Of a stretch of 64,000 nucleotides of DNA, positions 53,709-61,463 are shown piece by piece. The translations under genes and the position numbers were made by a program. Source of the stretch: CCY15215 sp039194995 (GTDB taxonomy: Bacteria > Cyanobacteriota > Cyanobacteriia > Cyanobacteriales > Spirulinaceae). How positions within the stretch are numbered: position 1 is the first letter of the stretch; each line of letters begins with the position of its first letter. The notes beneath the pieces are model-generated. The model ran no database searches, was not told the DNA's origin, and saw only the letters and a program-made list of their open reading frames with translations. Location of the stretch: positions 1-64,000 of the forward strand of contig JBCCVR010000001.1 of NCBI GenBank assembly GCA_039194995.1, in the 5' to 3' direction.

Positions 53709-54239
53709 CTAACAACCAGTAACAATTTTTTGATATTCTGCTTCGGTAAATCTGTCCTCTGGACTTTCGAGGCGATCGATAAAGAGGATACCATCAAGAT
53801 GATCTAGTTCGTGTTGAAAAATACGGGCGATGAAACCCGTTAAAATATCTTTTTGAAGGTTGCCATCGCGATCGCAATAATCCACTTCAATTTCTCGATA
53901 GCGAGGAACTAAACCCCTCACCCCGGGGACGCTCAAACAACCTTCCCAATCTTTCTCCATGACCTCTGAACATGCTAAAATACGTGGGTTGAGCATTGCT
54001 GTTGGTGGCATGACCGGAGCGTGGGGATAGCGAGAATTTGGTCTCGAAGCCACAATAAATAAACGAGAAGTGCAAGCGACTTGGGGCGCGGCAATTCCCA
54101 CTCCTTTCGCTTCGAGTGCTGTAGCAATTAGGTTGTCAATTAAGACTTGAATTTGAGAATCCCTAATATTATCAACAATCTCCGCTTGTTGCCGCAAAAT
54201 AGAATGACCCAATCGCGCAATCTCGAGAACTTCAGACAT
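53709..54239 (-). CDS. def: peptide deformylase
   Basis: 176 residues from MSEVLEIARLGHSILR, the family N-terminus. The reading frame extends 57 bases further upstream without matching the family. The three deformylase motifs are present: GVGIAAPQV, EGCLSVPGV and QHELDHLDG, giving the metal ligands Cys, His and His and the catalytic Glu. It removes the formyl group from nascent proteins. It is divergent from dnaA and probably co-transcribed with the ArsR-ClpN gene. Confidence 0.95.
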   Translation of the reverse strand: MSEVLEIARLGHSILRQQAEIVDNIRDSQIQVLIDNLIATALEAKGVGIAAPQVACTSRLFIVASRPNSRYPHAPVMPPTAMLNPRILACSEVMEKDWEGCLSVPGVRGLVPRYREIEVDYCDRDGNLQKDILTGFIARIFQHELDHLDGILFIDRLESPEDRFTEAEYQKIVTGC

Positions 54240-54413
54240 AATCCAGAAAAAAAACTGCTTTTCCCATTCTAAATTCTCCCTTGCTCTCCCCGACACGCTG
54301 CAAAAGTTACGAAGAAATGAAGAAAGCGGGAAGAGAGATGTGAATTTATCCGCGTAAATAGGATAAGATACAGAACCTCTCGTTTGAGTTTGCCAGAGCT
54401 ACCCATAACGCCC

Positions 54414-55748
54414 ATGTCTCCCGATCGCCTGTGGAAAGCCATTTTAAAACGCTTGGAAGCACGAGTGACCCGTCCTACCTTCGAGACGTGGATCGCCCCG
54501 GCCAACCTGCAAGAATGGCGCGATCGCCTGCTGATCGTTCAAGCCCCTAATCCCTTCACTCGCAATTGGTTGCAAAAACACTATCTGACAATCGTAGCTG
54601 AGGCAGCAGCAGAAGTCTTGGGGTATCCCGTAGAAATTCAATTCACCGCGGCCCGAGGGGATGATACCATCGGACAGCCCCTCACTCCTCCTCAAGAGAC
54701 TGGCGATCGCTTCATCGGAGAAAACCGCCATCCCCTCTCCACTCCTTTCAATCTCAAATATGTCTTCTCTCGCTTTGTTGTGGGGGCAAATAATCGCATG
54801 GCCCATGCGGCTTCCCTCGCGGTTGCAGAGTCTCCAGGACGAGAATTCAATCCCCTCTTCCTTTGCGGCGGAGTTGGACTGGGGAAAACCCATCTCATGC
54901 AGGCGATCGGTAACTATCGCCTCGAGATCGATCCCACTTCTACAATCTTTTATGTGTCCACTGAAAAATTTACCAATGATTTAATTACCGCCATTCGTCA
55001 AGATAGCATCCAAAATTTTCGCGATCGCTATCGGGCGGCAGATGTCTTATTAGTCGATGATATTCAATTCATTGAAGGCACGGAATCCACGCAAGAGGAA
55101 TTTTTCTATACCTTCAATACCCTCCACGGTGCCGGCAAACAGGTCGTTTTAGCCGCCGATCGCTCTCCCGATCGCATCCCTCGTTTACAAGAGCGTCTCT
55201 GTTCTCGCTTTTCAATGGGATTGATTGCGGATATACAGCCGCCAGACTTAGAGACCCGAATGGCAATCTTACAAAAAAAAGGAGAGGACACGAATGCCCA
55301 TCTCCCCCAAAATGTCATCGAATATATTGCCACCCGCTACACCTCAAATATTCGAGAATTAGAAGGCGCTCTCATCCGCACGATCGCCTATATTTCCATT
55401 TCTGGATTGCCGATGACGGTAGAAAATATCGCTCCGGTTTTGAATCCACAAACCGATAAAATCGAAGCAACCCCCCAAGCAATCTTAGATATTGTCTCGG
55501 AGACTTTAAAAGTCCCTATTGACGACCTCAAAAGCAGTTCTCGCCGTCGCGAAATTGGTAAAGCCAGACAAATTGCCATGTATCTGATGCGACAGCATAC
55601 CGATTTAAGTTTGCCGAGAATAGGAGAGGAGTTTGGCGGAAAAGATCACACCACCGTTATGTATAGTTGCGACAAAATCGCCCAACAACGCCAGAAAGAC
55701 AACCAATTAAATCAGACCCTGATCCAACTCAGCGATTTAATTAAATGA
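54414..55748 (+). CDS. dnaA: chromosomal replication initiator DnaA
   Basis: 444 residues from ATG (MSPDRLWKAILKRLEARVTR). A TTG ten codons upstream is less likely. Domain I ends near RPTFETWI. The AAA+ core has Walker A GGVGLGKTHLMQAIG near 150, Walker B LLVDDIQF near 210 and sensor LRELEGAL-type sequence (NIRELEGALIR). The C-terminal DNA-binding signature is GGKDHTTVMYSC near 408. I found no clear cluster of TTATCCACA-like boxes in the 174 bases upstream, and dnaN is not adjacent, so the origin is not evident here. Confidence 0.97.
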   Translation: MSPDRLWKAILKRLEARVTRPTFETWIAPANLQEWRDRLLIVQAPNPFTRNWLQKHYLTIVAEAAAEVLGYPVEIQFTAARGDDTIGQPLTPPQETGDRFIGENRHPLSTPFNLKYVFSRFVVGANNRMAHAASLAVAESPGREFNPLFLCGGVGLGKTHLMQAIGNYRLEIDPTSTIFYVSTEKFTNDLITAIRQDSIQNFRDRYRAADVLLVDDIQFIEGTESTQEEFFYTFNTLHGAGKQVVLAADRSPDRIPRLQERLCSRFSMGLIADIQPPDLETRMAILQKKGEDTNAHLPQNVIEYIATRYTSNIRELEGALIRTIAYISISGLPMTVENIAPVLNPQTDKIEATPQAILDIVSETLKVPIDDLKSSSRRREIGKARQIAMYLMRQHTDLSLPRIGEEFGGKDHTTVMYSCDKIAQQRQKDNQLNQTLIQLSDLIK

Positions 55749-55996
55749 TTTTGTTGTTGGTTGTTTGTTGTTGGTTAGTGGTTGTTGGCTGGTTTCTCAA
55801 CTGGTGACTGGTAATTGGTGACTGCTTTATGTGTCCTGAGACACAATTTACCAATGTTCAACAAGATTTTAAATCTTATTTTAAGATTTAAAACATTTTT
55901 CGGATAATTCCGATTTTGCCTTCTAAGGTGTATAGGTACGATCGACCGAAACCAAATTTCCCTTGGTTTTTGTATTGCTATCCAGGAGCGCCCATT
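55749..55996. repeat. TTGTTGGTTGT-type repeat tract after dnaA
   Basis: Right after the dnaA stop comes a run of TTGTTGTTGGTTGTTTG-type repeats (to about 55795), related to the GTTATTGG heptamers elsewhere in the window. AAGATTTTAAATCTT and neighbouring A/T-rich inverted repeats at about 55862-55890 could form a weak terminator. No gene is seen. Confidence 0.45.
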
Positions 55997-56284
55997 ATGA
56001 GATTACACCGACATTGGCTGCTATCCATTTCCCTCAGTGCATTTTTTAGTTTTACTATTCCCATCATCGCGAGTGCGGCTATTCTCCTAGGATTGTGGGT
56101 TTTAAGCTGCATTCCCCTTTGTCAGGCGATCGCCGAAAACAATATTCAAAGGGTTCTCGTGTTTTTAGCAACCTTTGGCAATGGCGACCCAGTGACGGGA
56201 AGTTTGACCATTGGCTGTGCTTGGGGGTTTGTTGGGGGTTTATTTGACTTATGCACGCCCTATCGCTACCAACTTTCCAAATAA
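55997..56284 (+). CDS. small membrane protein of unknown function
   Basis: 95 residues from MRLHRHWLLSISL. This ATG is preceded by AGGAG at a good distance, while an upstream in-frame ATG has none. There are two or three hydrophobic stretches (LLSISLSAFFSFTIPIIASA; AILLGLWVLSCIPLC; LTIGCAWGFVGGLF). It has no recognised domain. Confidence 0.5.
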   Translation: MRLHRHWLLSISLSAFFSFTIPIIASAAILLGLWVLSCIPLCQAIAENNIQRVLVFLATFGNGDPVTGSLTIGCAWGFVGGLFDLCTPYRYQLSK

Positions 56285-56405
56285 ATCGGGGCAGCAATAA
56301 TCTTCCCATTCTGTTCTGCTCCAGATTTGTCTATACATTTCAATATTGTTTACTAATATTTATCCTTCTTCATTTATTTGTCAGTCATCAGTTATCAGTC
56401 ATCAG

Positions 56406-57035
56406 ATGTATTATCTCTATCTGCACGGATTTGCCTCGAGTCCGCGATCGCTTAAAGCGAGATATCTCCGCGATCGCTTTGACGAGCGAGGAATAACATT
56501 GCATATATTGGATCTCAATCAGGGGGATTTTGCTCACCTCACTCTCTCTCGGCAATTGCAACAAGCAGAAGCCGCTTTTCCCGATCCGGATGTCCCGATC
56601 TCGATTATCGGGTCGAGTTTTGGGGGATGGACAGCGGCACTACTGGCGCAAAAACACGATCGCATTAAGCGTATTGTTTGCATGGCTCCGGCTTTTAATT
56701 TTCGCAACCATTTTGTCTCGCGACTGGGAGAACAGAAACTACAGGAATGGGAAAAAAACGGATTTCTTCCCGTTTATCACTACGGTGAAAATCGCCGCAT
56801 TCCCCTGCACTATGAATTTTTGACAGATGCGTGGCGATATGAAGATTGGGAGCGGCCCTGCACCGTACCGACATTAATTTTACACGGTCTTAAGGATGCC
56901 CTCGTTCCCATTCAAACTTCTCGGAACTATCAACAGGATCGCCCTCATGTCAAATTAGTTGAATTAGATAGCAATCATTGGCTGGCTGATGTTCTGCCGC
57001 AAATATGGCAGGAAATTGAGCAATTTTGTCTGTGA
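56406..57035 (+). CDS. YqiA/YcfP-like alpha/beta hydrolase
   Basis: 209 residues from MYYLYLHGFASSPRSLKARY. The 60-base upstream extension has no family match. The nucleophile is in IIGSSFGGWTAA, the acid Asp in HGLKDALVP and the His in DSNHWLAD. It is a small single-domain esterase-type hydrolase of the UPF0227/YqiA group. Substrate unknown. It is cytoplasmic. Confidence 0.85.
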   Translation: MYYLYLHGFASSPRSLKARYLRDRFDERGITLHILDLNQGDFAHLTLSRQLQQAEAAFPDPDVPISIIGSSFGGWTAALLAQKHDRIKRIVCMAPAFNFRNHFVSRLGEQKLQEWEKNGFLPVYHYGENRRIPLHYEFLTDAWRYEDWERPCTVPTLILHGLKDALVPIQTSRNYQQDRPHVKLVELDSNHWLADVLPQIWQEIEQFCL

Positions 57036-57152
57036 GGGATGCGGCATTCCTAGAGGATTGGCGATCGCGATAATCTCTCCTTAACCTCATTCTGGTAGTC
57101 TCCTTTGGTTTGTCTATCAATTCGAGCAAAAAAAGTTTAGATTGCGATCGCA

Positions 57153-59300
57153 ATGATGAAAAAATTTAACGTTCGGACATTTCTGGGGACTGCTGCCATG
57201 TTTAGCAGTCTTTTCTTGGGCGTGGAAAGCGCCAATAGCGCCCCCATTAAAGAATTTGTGAGTATCAATCGTTATGCCGTCGATGGTGCCGTTGCTGAAA
57301 TTATCTCCGCAACCCCTGATGGTAATATCGTTGTGTATACCAATGCTGACGATGAGAGCGTCGGTTTGCTCGACATTCGCGATCCCCGCAACCCCCGACC
57401 CCTCAATGATATCGATGTCTCCGACCTCGGAGAACCCACCGCCGTTGCCGTCACCCCCAATGGTCGTTATGCCTTGGTCACAGTGCTGAATTTAGCGGAA
57501 GAGATCGCCGACCAACAACCCGGAGTTCTCGTTTTTATCGATCTGGCCCGTCAAGAAATTGTCGCCCGAGTCCCCCTCATGGGCATCGGACCCGATAACC
57601 TCAACATCACCCCCAACGGCGAAAAAGCGATTATTGCCATTGAAGACGAAGAAGACGAAGATAGCTTACCGGGCGATCGCCCGGGATCGGTGAATTTTGT
57701 CACCATCAATTACAATAATCCCGTCGCCTCGGAAGTCAATAACGTAGAGTTGGATTTAAGCGGCATCGAAGGGGTCAACTATCCCACCGATCCCCAACCG
57801 GAATACGTTGCCATTAGTAAAAATGGGCGTACCGTCGCCATCAGCTTGCAGGAAAATAACGCGATCGCCGTTCTCGATATTGCCAGCGAAACCGTAACGC
57901 GCATTTTTTCGGCGGGAACATCCATTCACGAACGTGCTGATATTGTCGAAGAAGACGAGATCGATTTTTCCCAACCCTTAGAAGGTCGCCGGGAACCCGA
58001 CTCGATGGCTATGACCGCCGACGGGCGCTATATTATTACCGCCAATGAAGGGGATACAGACCTCGAACGCTTCGGTGATGGCGTTTGGAGTGGCGGCCGC
58101 GGTTGGTCGATCTTCGACCTGCAAGGAAACGTGGTCTACGATAGCGGCGATAGCTTGGAAGAACTGGCAATTTTGCGGGGACAGTATCCCGAAGGGCGAT
58201 CGGAAAACCGGGGCATTGAAATTGAAGGGGCCGCCGTTGCCGAATTTGGCGATCGCGAGTTTGCCTTCGTCGCCTCCGAACGGGGAAGTTTCCTCGTTGT
58301 TTACGATATTACCAACGTCCGCGCCCCGGAATTGGTGAGCTTTTTGCCCACAGGTAAAGCCCCCGAAGGCGTGTTACCCTTGCCCCAGCGTAACCTCGTC
58401 CTCACGGCCAATGAAGACGACGGCACCATCGACTTTTTCGAGGCGAAAATGCTCTGGGAACCCACGATTATGAGTCCTCGGGTGGATCTGCCGTTCAGTG
58501 CCTTAAGCGGTTTAGTTCCCGTTCCCAATAGCCCCAGCGAAGTTTACGCCATTCCCGATAATGCCATGCGGCCGTCGCGGATTTTCCGCATTGCGATCGG
58601 CCGGGAAGGGGCAATGGTAGAAGATGCCATTATGTTGACCAAAGACGGCGAACCTGCGAACTACGACCTCGAAGGCATTGCGATCGCGCCTCGGAATGGC
58701 TTTTGGTTGGTGAGTGAAGGGGACACCCGGGAAGGACGAGAAAAACCCAATATTCTCATTAAAGCCAACGCTCGCGGAGAAGTCGAGGAAGAAATCTTTT
58801 TACCCGCAGATGCCGCCGCCAGTATTACCCGTTTTGGGTTTGAAGGCGTAACCACCAGTGCCGACGGCGAAGAGGTTTACGTTGCCATCCAACGGGCATT
58901 TGAAGGGGAAGAACTGGTACGCATCGGCAAATACGATGTTAGTTCGGAAGAGTGGGAGTTTTATTACTATCCTCTCGATACGGATAACGTCGAGGGTTGG
59001 GTCGGTTTAAGCGAAATTTCCCGGGATACCGATGGCAGTTTCCTCGTCATCGAACGAGACAACCAAGGGGGCGAAAATGGCGCTTCTAACGTCCGCGTCA
59101 AGCGGATCTATCGCTTCTCTCTCCGAGGTGTAGACGAGGGAGAAACCGTGGAAAAAGAGTTAGTAGTTGACCTGTTTGCCGATCATGATTGGTATGAAGA
59201 AAAGGTCGAAGGATTCGCCGTCACGGAAGCCGGATACTGGATCGTCAGCGATAACGATGGCGGTGAATTAGCAACCCGCTTGCTGTTTGTTCCGCGTTAA
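57153..59300 (+). CDS. secreted phytase-esterase-like beta-propeller protein
   Basis: 715 residues with a signal peptide (KFNVRTFLGTAAMFSSLFLG, cleavage near AA 28-30, ANSAP). The N-terminal 380 residues are beta-propeller-like with repeats such as PDGNIVVYTNADD, PNGRYALVTV and ADGRYIITANEGD. The C-terminal third matches the esterase-like domain of phytase family (YDLEGIAIAPRNGFWLVSEG, FGFEGVTTSADGEEVYVAIQ, VEGFAVTEAGYWIVSDNDGG). It is probably periplasmic or extracellular and may release phosphate. The acidic composition of the middle fits a calcium-binding propeller. A HIP1-based hairpin terminator follows. Confidence 0.85.
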   Translation: MMKKFNVRTFLGTAAMFSSLFLGVESANSAPIKEFVSINRYAVDGAVAEIISATPDGNIVVYTNADDESVGLLDIRDPRNPRPLNDIDVSDLGEPTAVAVTPNGRYALVTVLNLAEEIADQQPGVLVFIDLARQEIVARVPLMGIGPDNLNITPNGEKAIIAIEDEEDEDSLPGDRPGSVNFVTINYNNPVASEVNNVELDLSGIEGVNYPTDPQPEYVAISKNGRTVAISLQENNAIAVLDIASETVTRIFSAGTSIHERADIVEEDEIDFSQPLEGRREPDSMAMTADGRYIITANEGDTDLERFGDGVWSGGRGWSIFDLQGNVVYDSGDSLEELAILRGQYPEGRSENRGIEIEGAAVAEFGDREFAFVASERGSFLVVYDITNVRAPELVSFLPTGKAPEGVLPLPQRNLVLTANEDDGTIDFFEAKMLWEPTIMSPRVDLPFSALSGLVPVPNSPSEVYAIPDNAMRPSRIFRIAIGREGAMVEDAIMLTKDGEPANYDLEGIAIAPRNGFWLVSEGDTREGREKPNILIKANARGEVEEEIFLPADAAASITRFGFEGVTTSADGEEVYVAIQRAFEGEELVRIGKYDVSSEEWEFYYYPLDTDNVEGWVGLSEISRDTDGSFLVIERDNQGGENGASNVRVKRIYRFSLRGVDEGETVEKELVVDLFADHDWYEEKVEGFAVTEAGYWIVSDNDGGELATRLLFVPR

Positions 59301-59324
59301 TTTGGGATTGTTTTTTTTGGAAGG

Positions 59325-59360
59325 GCGATCGCTTTTTTTAAGAGCGATCGCTTTTATTTT
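59325..59360 (+). terminator. rho-independent terminator made of two HIP1 sites
   Basis: GCGATCGCT and AGCGATCGC form a 9-bp stem with a T-rich nine-base loop, followed by TTTTATTTTC. It lies 25 bases after the phytase-like stop. The arms are both HIP1 octamers, so the genome's own repeat serves as the hairpin. Confidence 0.65.
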
Positions 59361-59385
59361 CTTCCTACGAACGCTACGCCTTCCT

Positions 59386-59711
59386 GTTTCCATACATTGG
59401 ACTTCTAAGAAGTCGGAAAGTACATCGCATTATAGAAATGGAACGGGCAGTTCATATGGTTTCCATACGTTGGACTTCTAAGAAGTCGGAAAGATTTCCC
59501 TCTTTAACGGAGGAACTTTGGTTGGGTCTTGCTTGTTTCCATACGTTGGACTTCTAAGAAGTCGGAAAGAAACTTTGATCATCGACGAAGCCGCAACTGC
59601 GAAAAGTTTCCATACGTTGGACTTCTAAGAAGTCGGAAAGTATAAAGGTGCCTTTTATCTTGCAGCATACGATTTAGTTTCCATACGTTGGACTTCTAAG
59701 AAGTCGGAAAG
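59386..59711 (-). CRISPR. five-repeat CRISPR array, no cas genes in window
   Basis: Five 35-base repeats at 59386-59420, 59459-59493, 59535-59569, 59606-59640 and 59677-59711. Spacers are 38, 41, 36 and 36 bases. The repeat starts GTTTCCATAC and ends GTCGGAAAG and contains the palindrome GACTTCT-A-AGAAGTC. The leftmost repeat has one change (CATACATTGG instead of CATACGTTGG). A degenerate repeat usually marks the trailer end, so the leader is likely on the right and transcription on the minus strand. The crRNA repeat would then end GTATGGAAAC, as many cyanobacterial repeats do. The type is not assigned. Confidence 0.93.
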
Positions 59712-60010
59712 CACCCCAAATGGAAGCCTTGCTATGACTGGATTCTAGCACCCGATTTTGTGGCAGTCAAGAAATCTCAAAATAATTGCGGCCAATTCTC
59801 AATAGTAGGCTGGGTCAAACACTGAAAACCCTTGCTATGAAAGAGCTTTGTGGCAGTCCACGAAAGAATGCAGGTTCTAGCGTTTCTCAGATCCCCACAA
59901 ACAGTGTATTTCAACACCAAAACAGCGCGATCGGTCTAGATTTGACTGTATTCCTATTAAACCTCAGTTATTGAGGCCGACTTTCACGCAAAAACCTCAA
60001 AACCCAAAAA
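59712..60010. promoter_or_regulatory. putative CRISPR leader with a duplicated motif pair
   Basis: About 300 bases without a gene. The sequences CCTTGCTATGA and TTTGTGGCAGTC each occur twice, at 59727 and 59830 and at 59757 and 59847. They suggest an internal duplication of about 90-100 bases next to the array. The A/T-rich stretch from about 59900 on may hold the promoter. The leader role is inferred from array orientation only. Confidence 0.4.
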
Positions 60011-60799
60011 TCAAGAAAGAGAATCAAGATCGATATTTAATTTTTGCAGTTTTGCTTTTAACTGTTGTAATTCAGATTCGGCTTGTTCTCTCTGTTTTTG
60101 TTCTCGTTCCGCTCGTTCTTGCTGGCGATCGGCTCTTTGTTTTTCTAATTCCTTTTCCAACCGTTCGCGATCTGCCGTTTCCAAAGCGCGATCGCGTTGC
60201 TCCACAACCTCAACAAAATCAACAAAACGCTCTCCATCGGGATGAAATAAAACTAACTCTCCTTCACCCGTCGTAAATCTTATCCCTAAACGCGGACTTG
60301 TCCAATTCTCCATTTGCGAAATTTTTACCAACTTCTTCCCTTTTCTCAACCATCCTTGCAGTTGATTTTTCTTCGGGTTGTATAAATAATATTCTTCGAT
60401 TCCATGCTCTTGATAAAACTTAAACTTGGCATCCATCTCACTTTTCTTATTGCCGGGTGAGAGAATTTCAAACGCGACTTGCGGTGCAATATTGTCCTCT
60501 TTCCATTGCATATAAGAGCCTCGGTCTCCCTTGGGTCGTCCAAAAACCACCATCACATCAGGCGCTTGCTTTTTCGGCTTCTTGTCTGCCTGAATTTCTG
60601 CTTGGGTCAACTGAACCGGATACCATAAAAGATCGGCAGCCACAAACACATCTTCTCTGTCCTTAAAGAGAGCATCGAGACCCCCTTTAATCGTGAAAAT
60701 TAAGCGTAATTGAGTCGTATTATCAGCCAAGGGTTTGCCGTCGCGATCGGGATAGAGCAGTTCGTCATCTATGGCGGTCGGGGAAAGTTGCTGTACCAT
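60011..60799 (-). CDS. Uma2 family nuclease-like protein with coiled-coil tail
   Basis: 262 residues from MVQQLSPTAIDDELLYPD, the family N-terminus. An ATG 63 bases upstream adds an unrelated stretch. The core motifs are QAPDVMVVFG (Asp), QVAFEILSPGN (Glu) and DAKFKFYQEHGIEEYYLY (Lys), a PD-(D/E)XK-type fold. From about residue 195 the protein is a highly charged coiled coil (ERLEKELEKQRADRQQERAE). The tail end was duplicated downstream of the gene's 5' side (61140-61310). Confidence 0.85.
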   Translation of the reverse strand: MVQQLSPTAIDDELLYPDRDGKPLADNTTQLRLIFTIKGGLDALFKDREDVFVAADLLWYPVQLTQAEIQADKKPKKQAPDVMVVFGRPKGDRGSYMQWKEDNIAPQVAFEILSPGNKKSEMDAKFKFYQEHGIEEYYLYNPKKNQLQGWLRKGKKLVKISQMENWTSPRLGIRFTTGEGELVLFHPDGERFVDFVEVVEQRDRALETADRERLEKELEKQRADRQQERAEREQKQREQAESELQQLKAKLQKLNIDLDSLS

Positions 60800-61139
60800 G
60801 ACCTCAAAGAAAGAAAGAGTCAATACATTTGACTTCAGTATATACAATGAATCAATCTTCAAAACTTGTCAAGAGAAAATTTCCTGTTCCGGGCGAACAT
60901 CAGAAAATGTAAAGAGTGCGATCGCACGACCGATCAAAACGGGAGCAGGTCAATTTTGCAAGAACATTTGAATTGAGTAAATCTTCTTCTCTCTGCATTC
61001 TCTAAACTCTCTGTATTCTCTAAACTTTCTGCGCTCTCTGCGTCTGGTGCGGTTCAATATTGATTTAGTACAAAGAGTCTATGAGTTTAACCTGCTCCCT
61101 TGTGACTGACTTTTACACAAAAACATCAAAACCTAAAAA

Positions 61140-61310
61140 TCAAGAAAGAGAATCAAGATCGATATCTAATTTTTGAAGTTTTGCTTTTTAACTGTTGTAA
61201 TTCAGATTCGGCTTGTTCTCTCTGTTTTCGTTCTCGTTCCGCTCATTCTTGCTGGCGATCGCGATCGCTTTCAGCCGAAACCGCTCGTTCTTGCTGGCGA
61301 TCGCTTTTTG
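61140..61310 (-). pseudogene. duplicated fragment of the Uma2 coiled-coil tail
   Basis: The sequence repeats the last 45-50 codons of the Uma2 gene at 60011-60799, together with its 3' flank: GACTTTCACGC at 59979 compares with GACTTTTACAC at 61108, and both run into AAAATCAAGAAAGAGAATC. One extra T in the GCTTTTTAAC stretch shifts the frame, and a HIP1-rich segment disrupts the other end. There is no start codon or nuclease core. It is a remnant of a second Uma2 copy or a local duplication. Confidence 0.8.
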
Positions 61311-61407
61311 TCAACAGTAGCTCTTCCTTTTGAGTTACAGTTAAGAGGTACATCTCAGTTTTGCAAAACGACTCTATATCGAGCAAAGCGAACTTTTCTA
61401 CTATACT

Positions 61408-61430
61408 GTGGAACGGGCATCTTGCCCGTG
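61408..61430. repeat. dispersed palindrome, copy 2
   Basis: Identical over 23 bases to 12126-12148: GTGGA then ACGGGCA-TCT-TGCCCGT and G. It lies 34 bases before the PDZ-radical SAM gene. Confidence 0.75.
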
Positions 61431-61463
61431 GACTATTGATGTAGAATCCTATTGTCATTGAAA

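Larger units (their letters stand above)
60800..61463. other. intergenic region with gene fragment and repeats
   Basis: This gap of about 660 bases holds a duplicated Uma2 tail fragment, a CTCTCTGCGTCTGGTGCGG-type intergenic repeat at about 61034-61052 and one dispersed palindrome. No intact gene is seen. Confidence 0.5.

Noticed and set aside
54240..54413. Chromosome origin upstream of dnaA
   Set aside because: Only a single weak TTATCCGCG-like site was found, with no box cluster and no dnaN. Cyanobacterial origins are often not at dnaA.
59786..59974. 62-residue plus-strand frame beside the CRISPR array
   Set aside because: It spans duplicated non-coding motifs and has no ribosome-binding site or family match.
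60771..60971. 66-residue frame upstream of the Uma2 gene
   Set aside because: Antisense to the Uma2 start and its promoter region, with no protein-like features.
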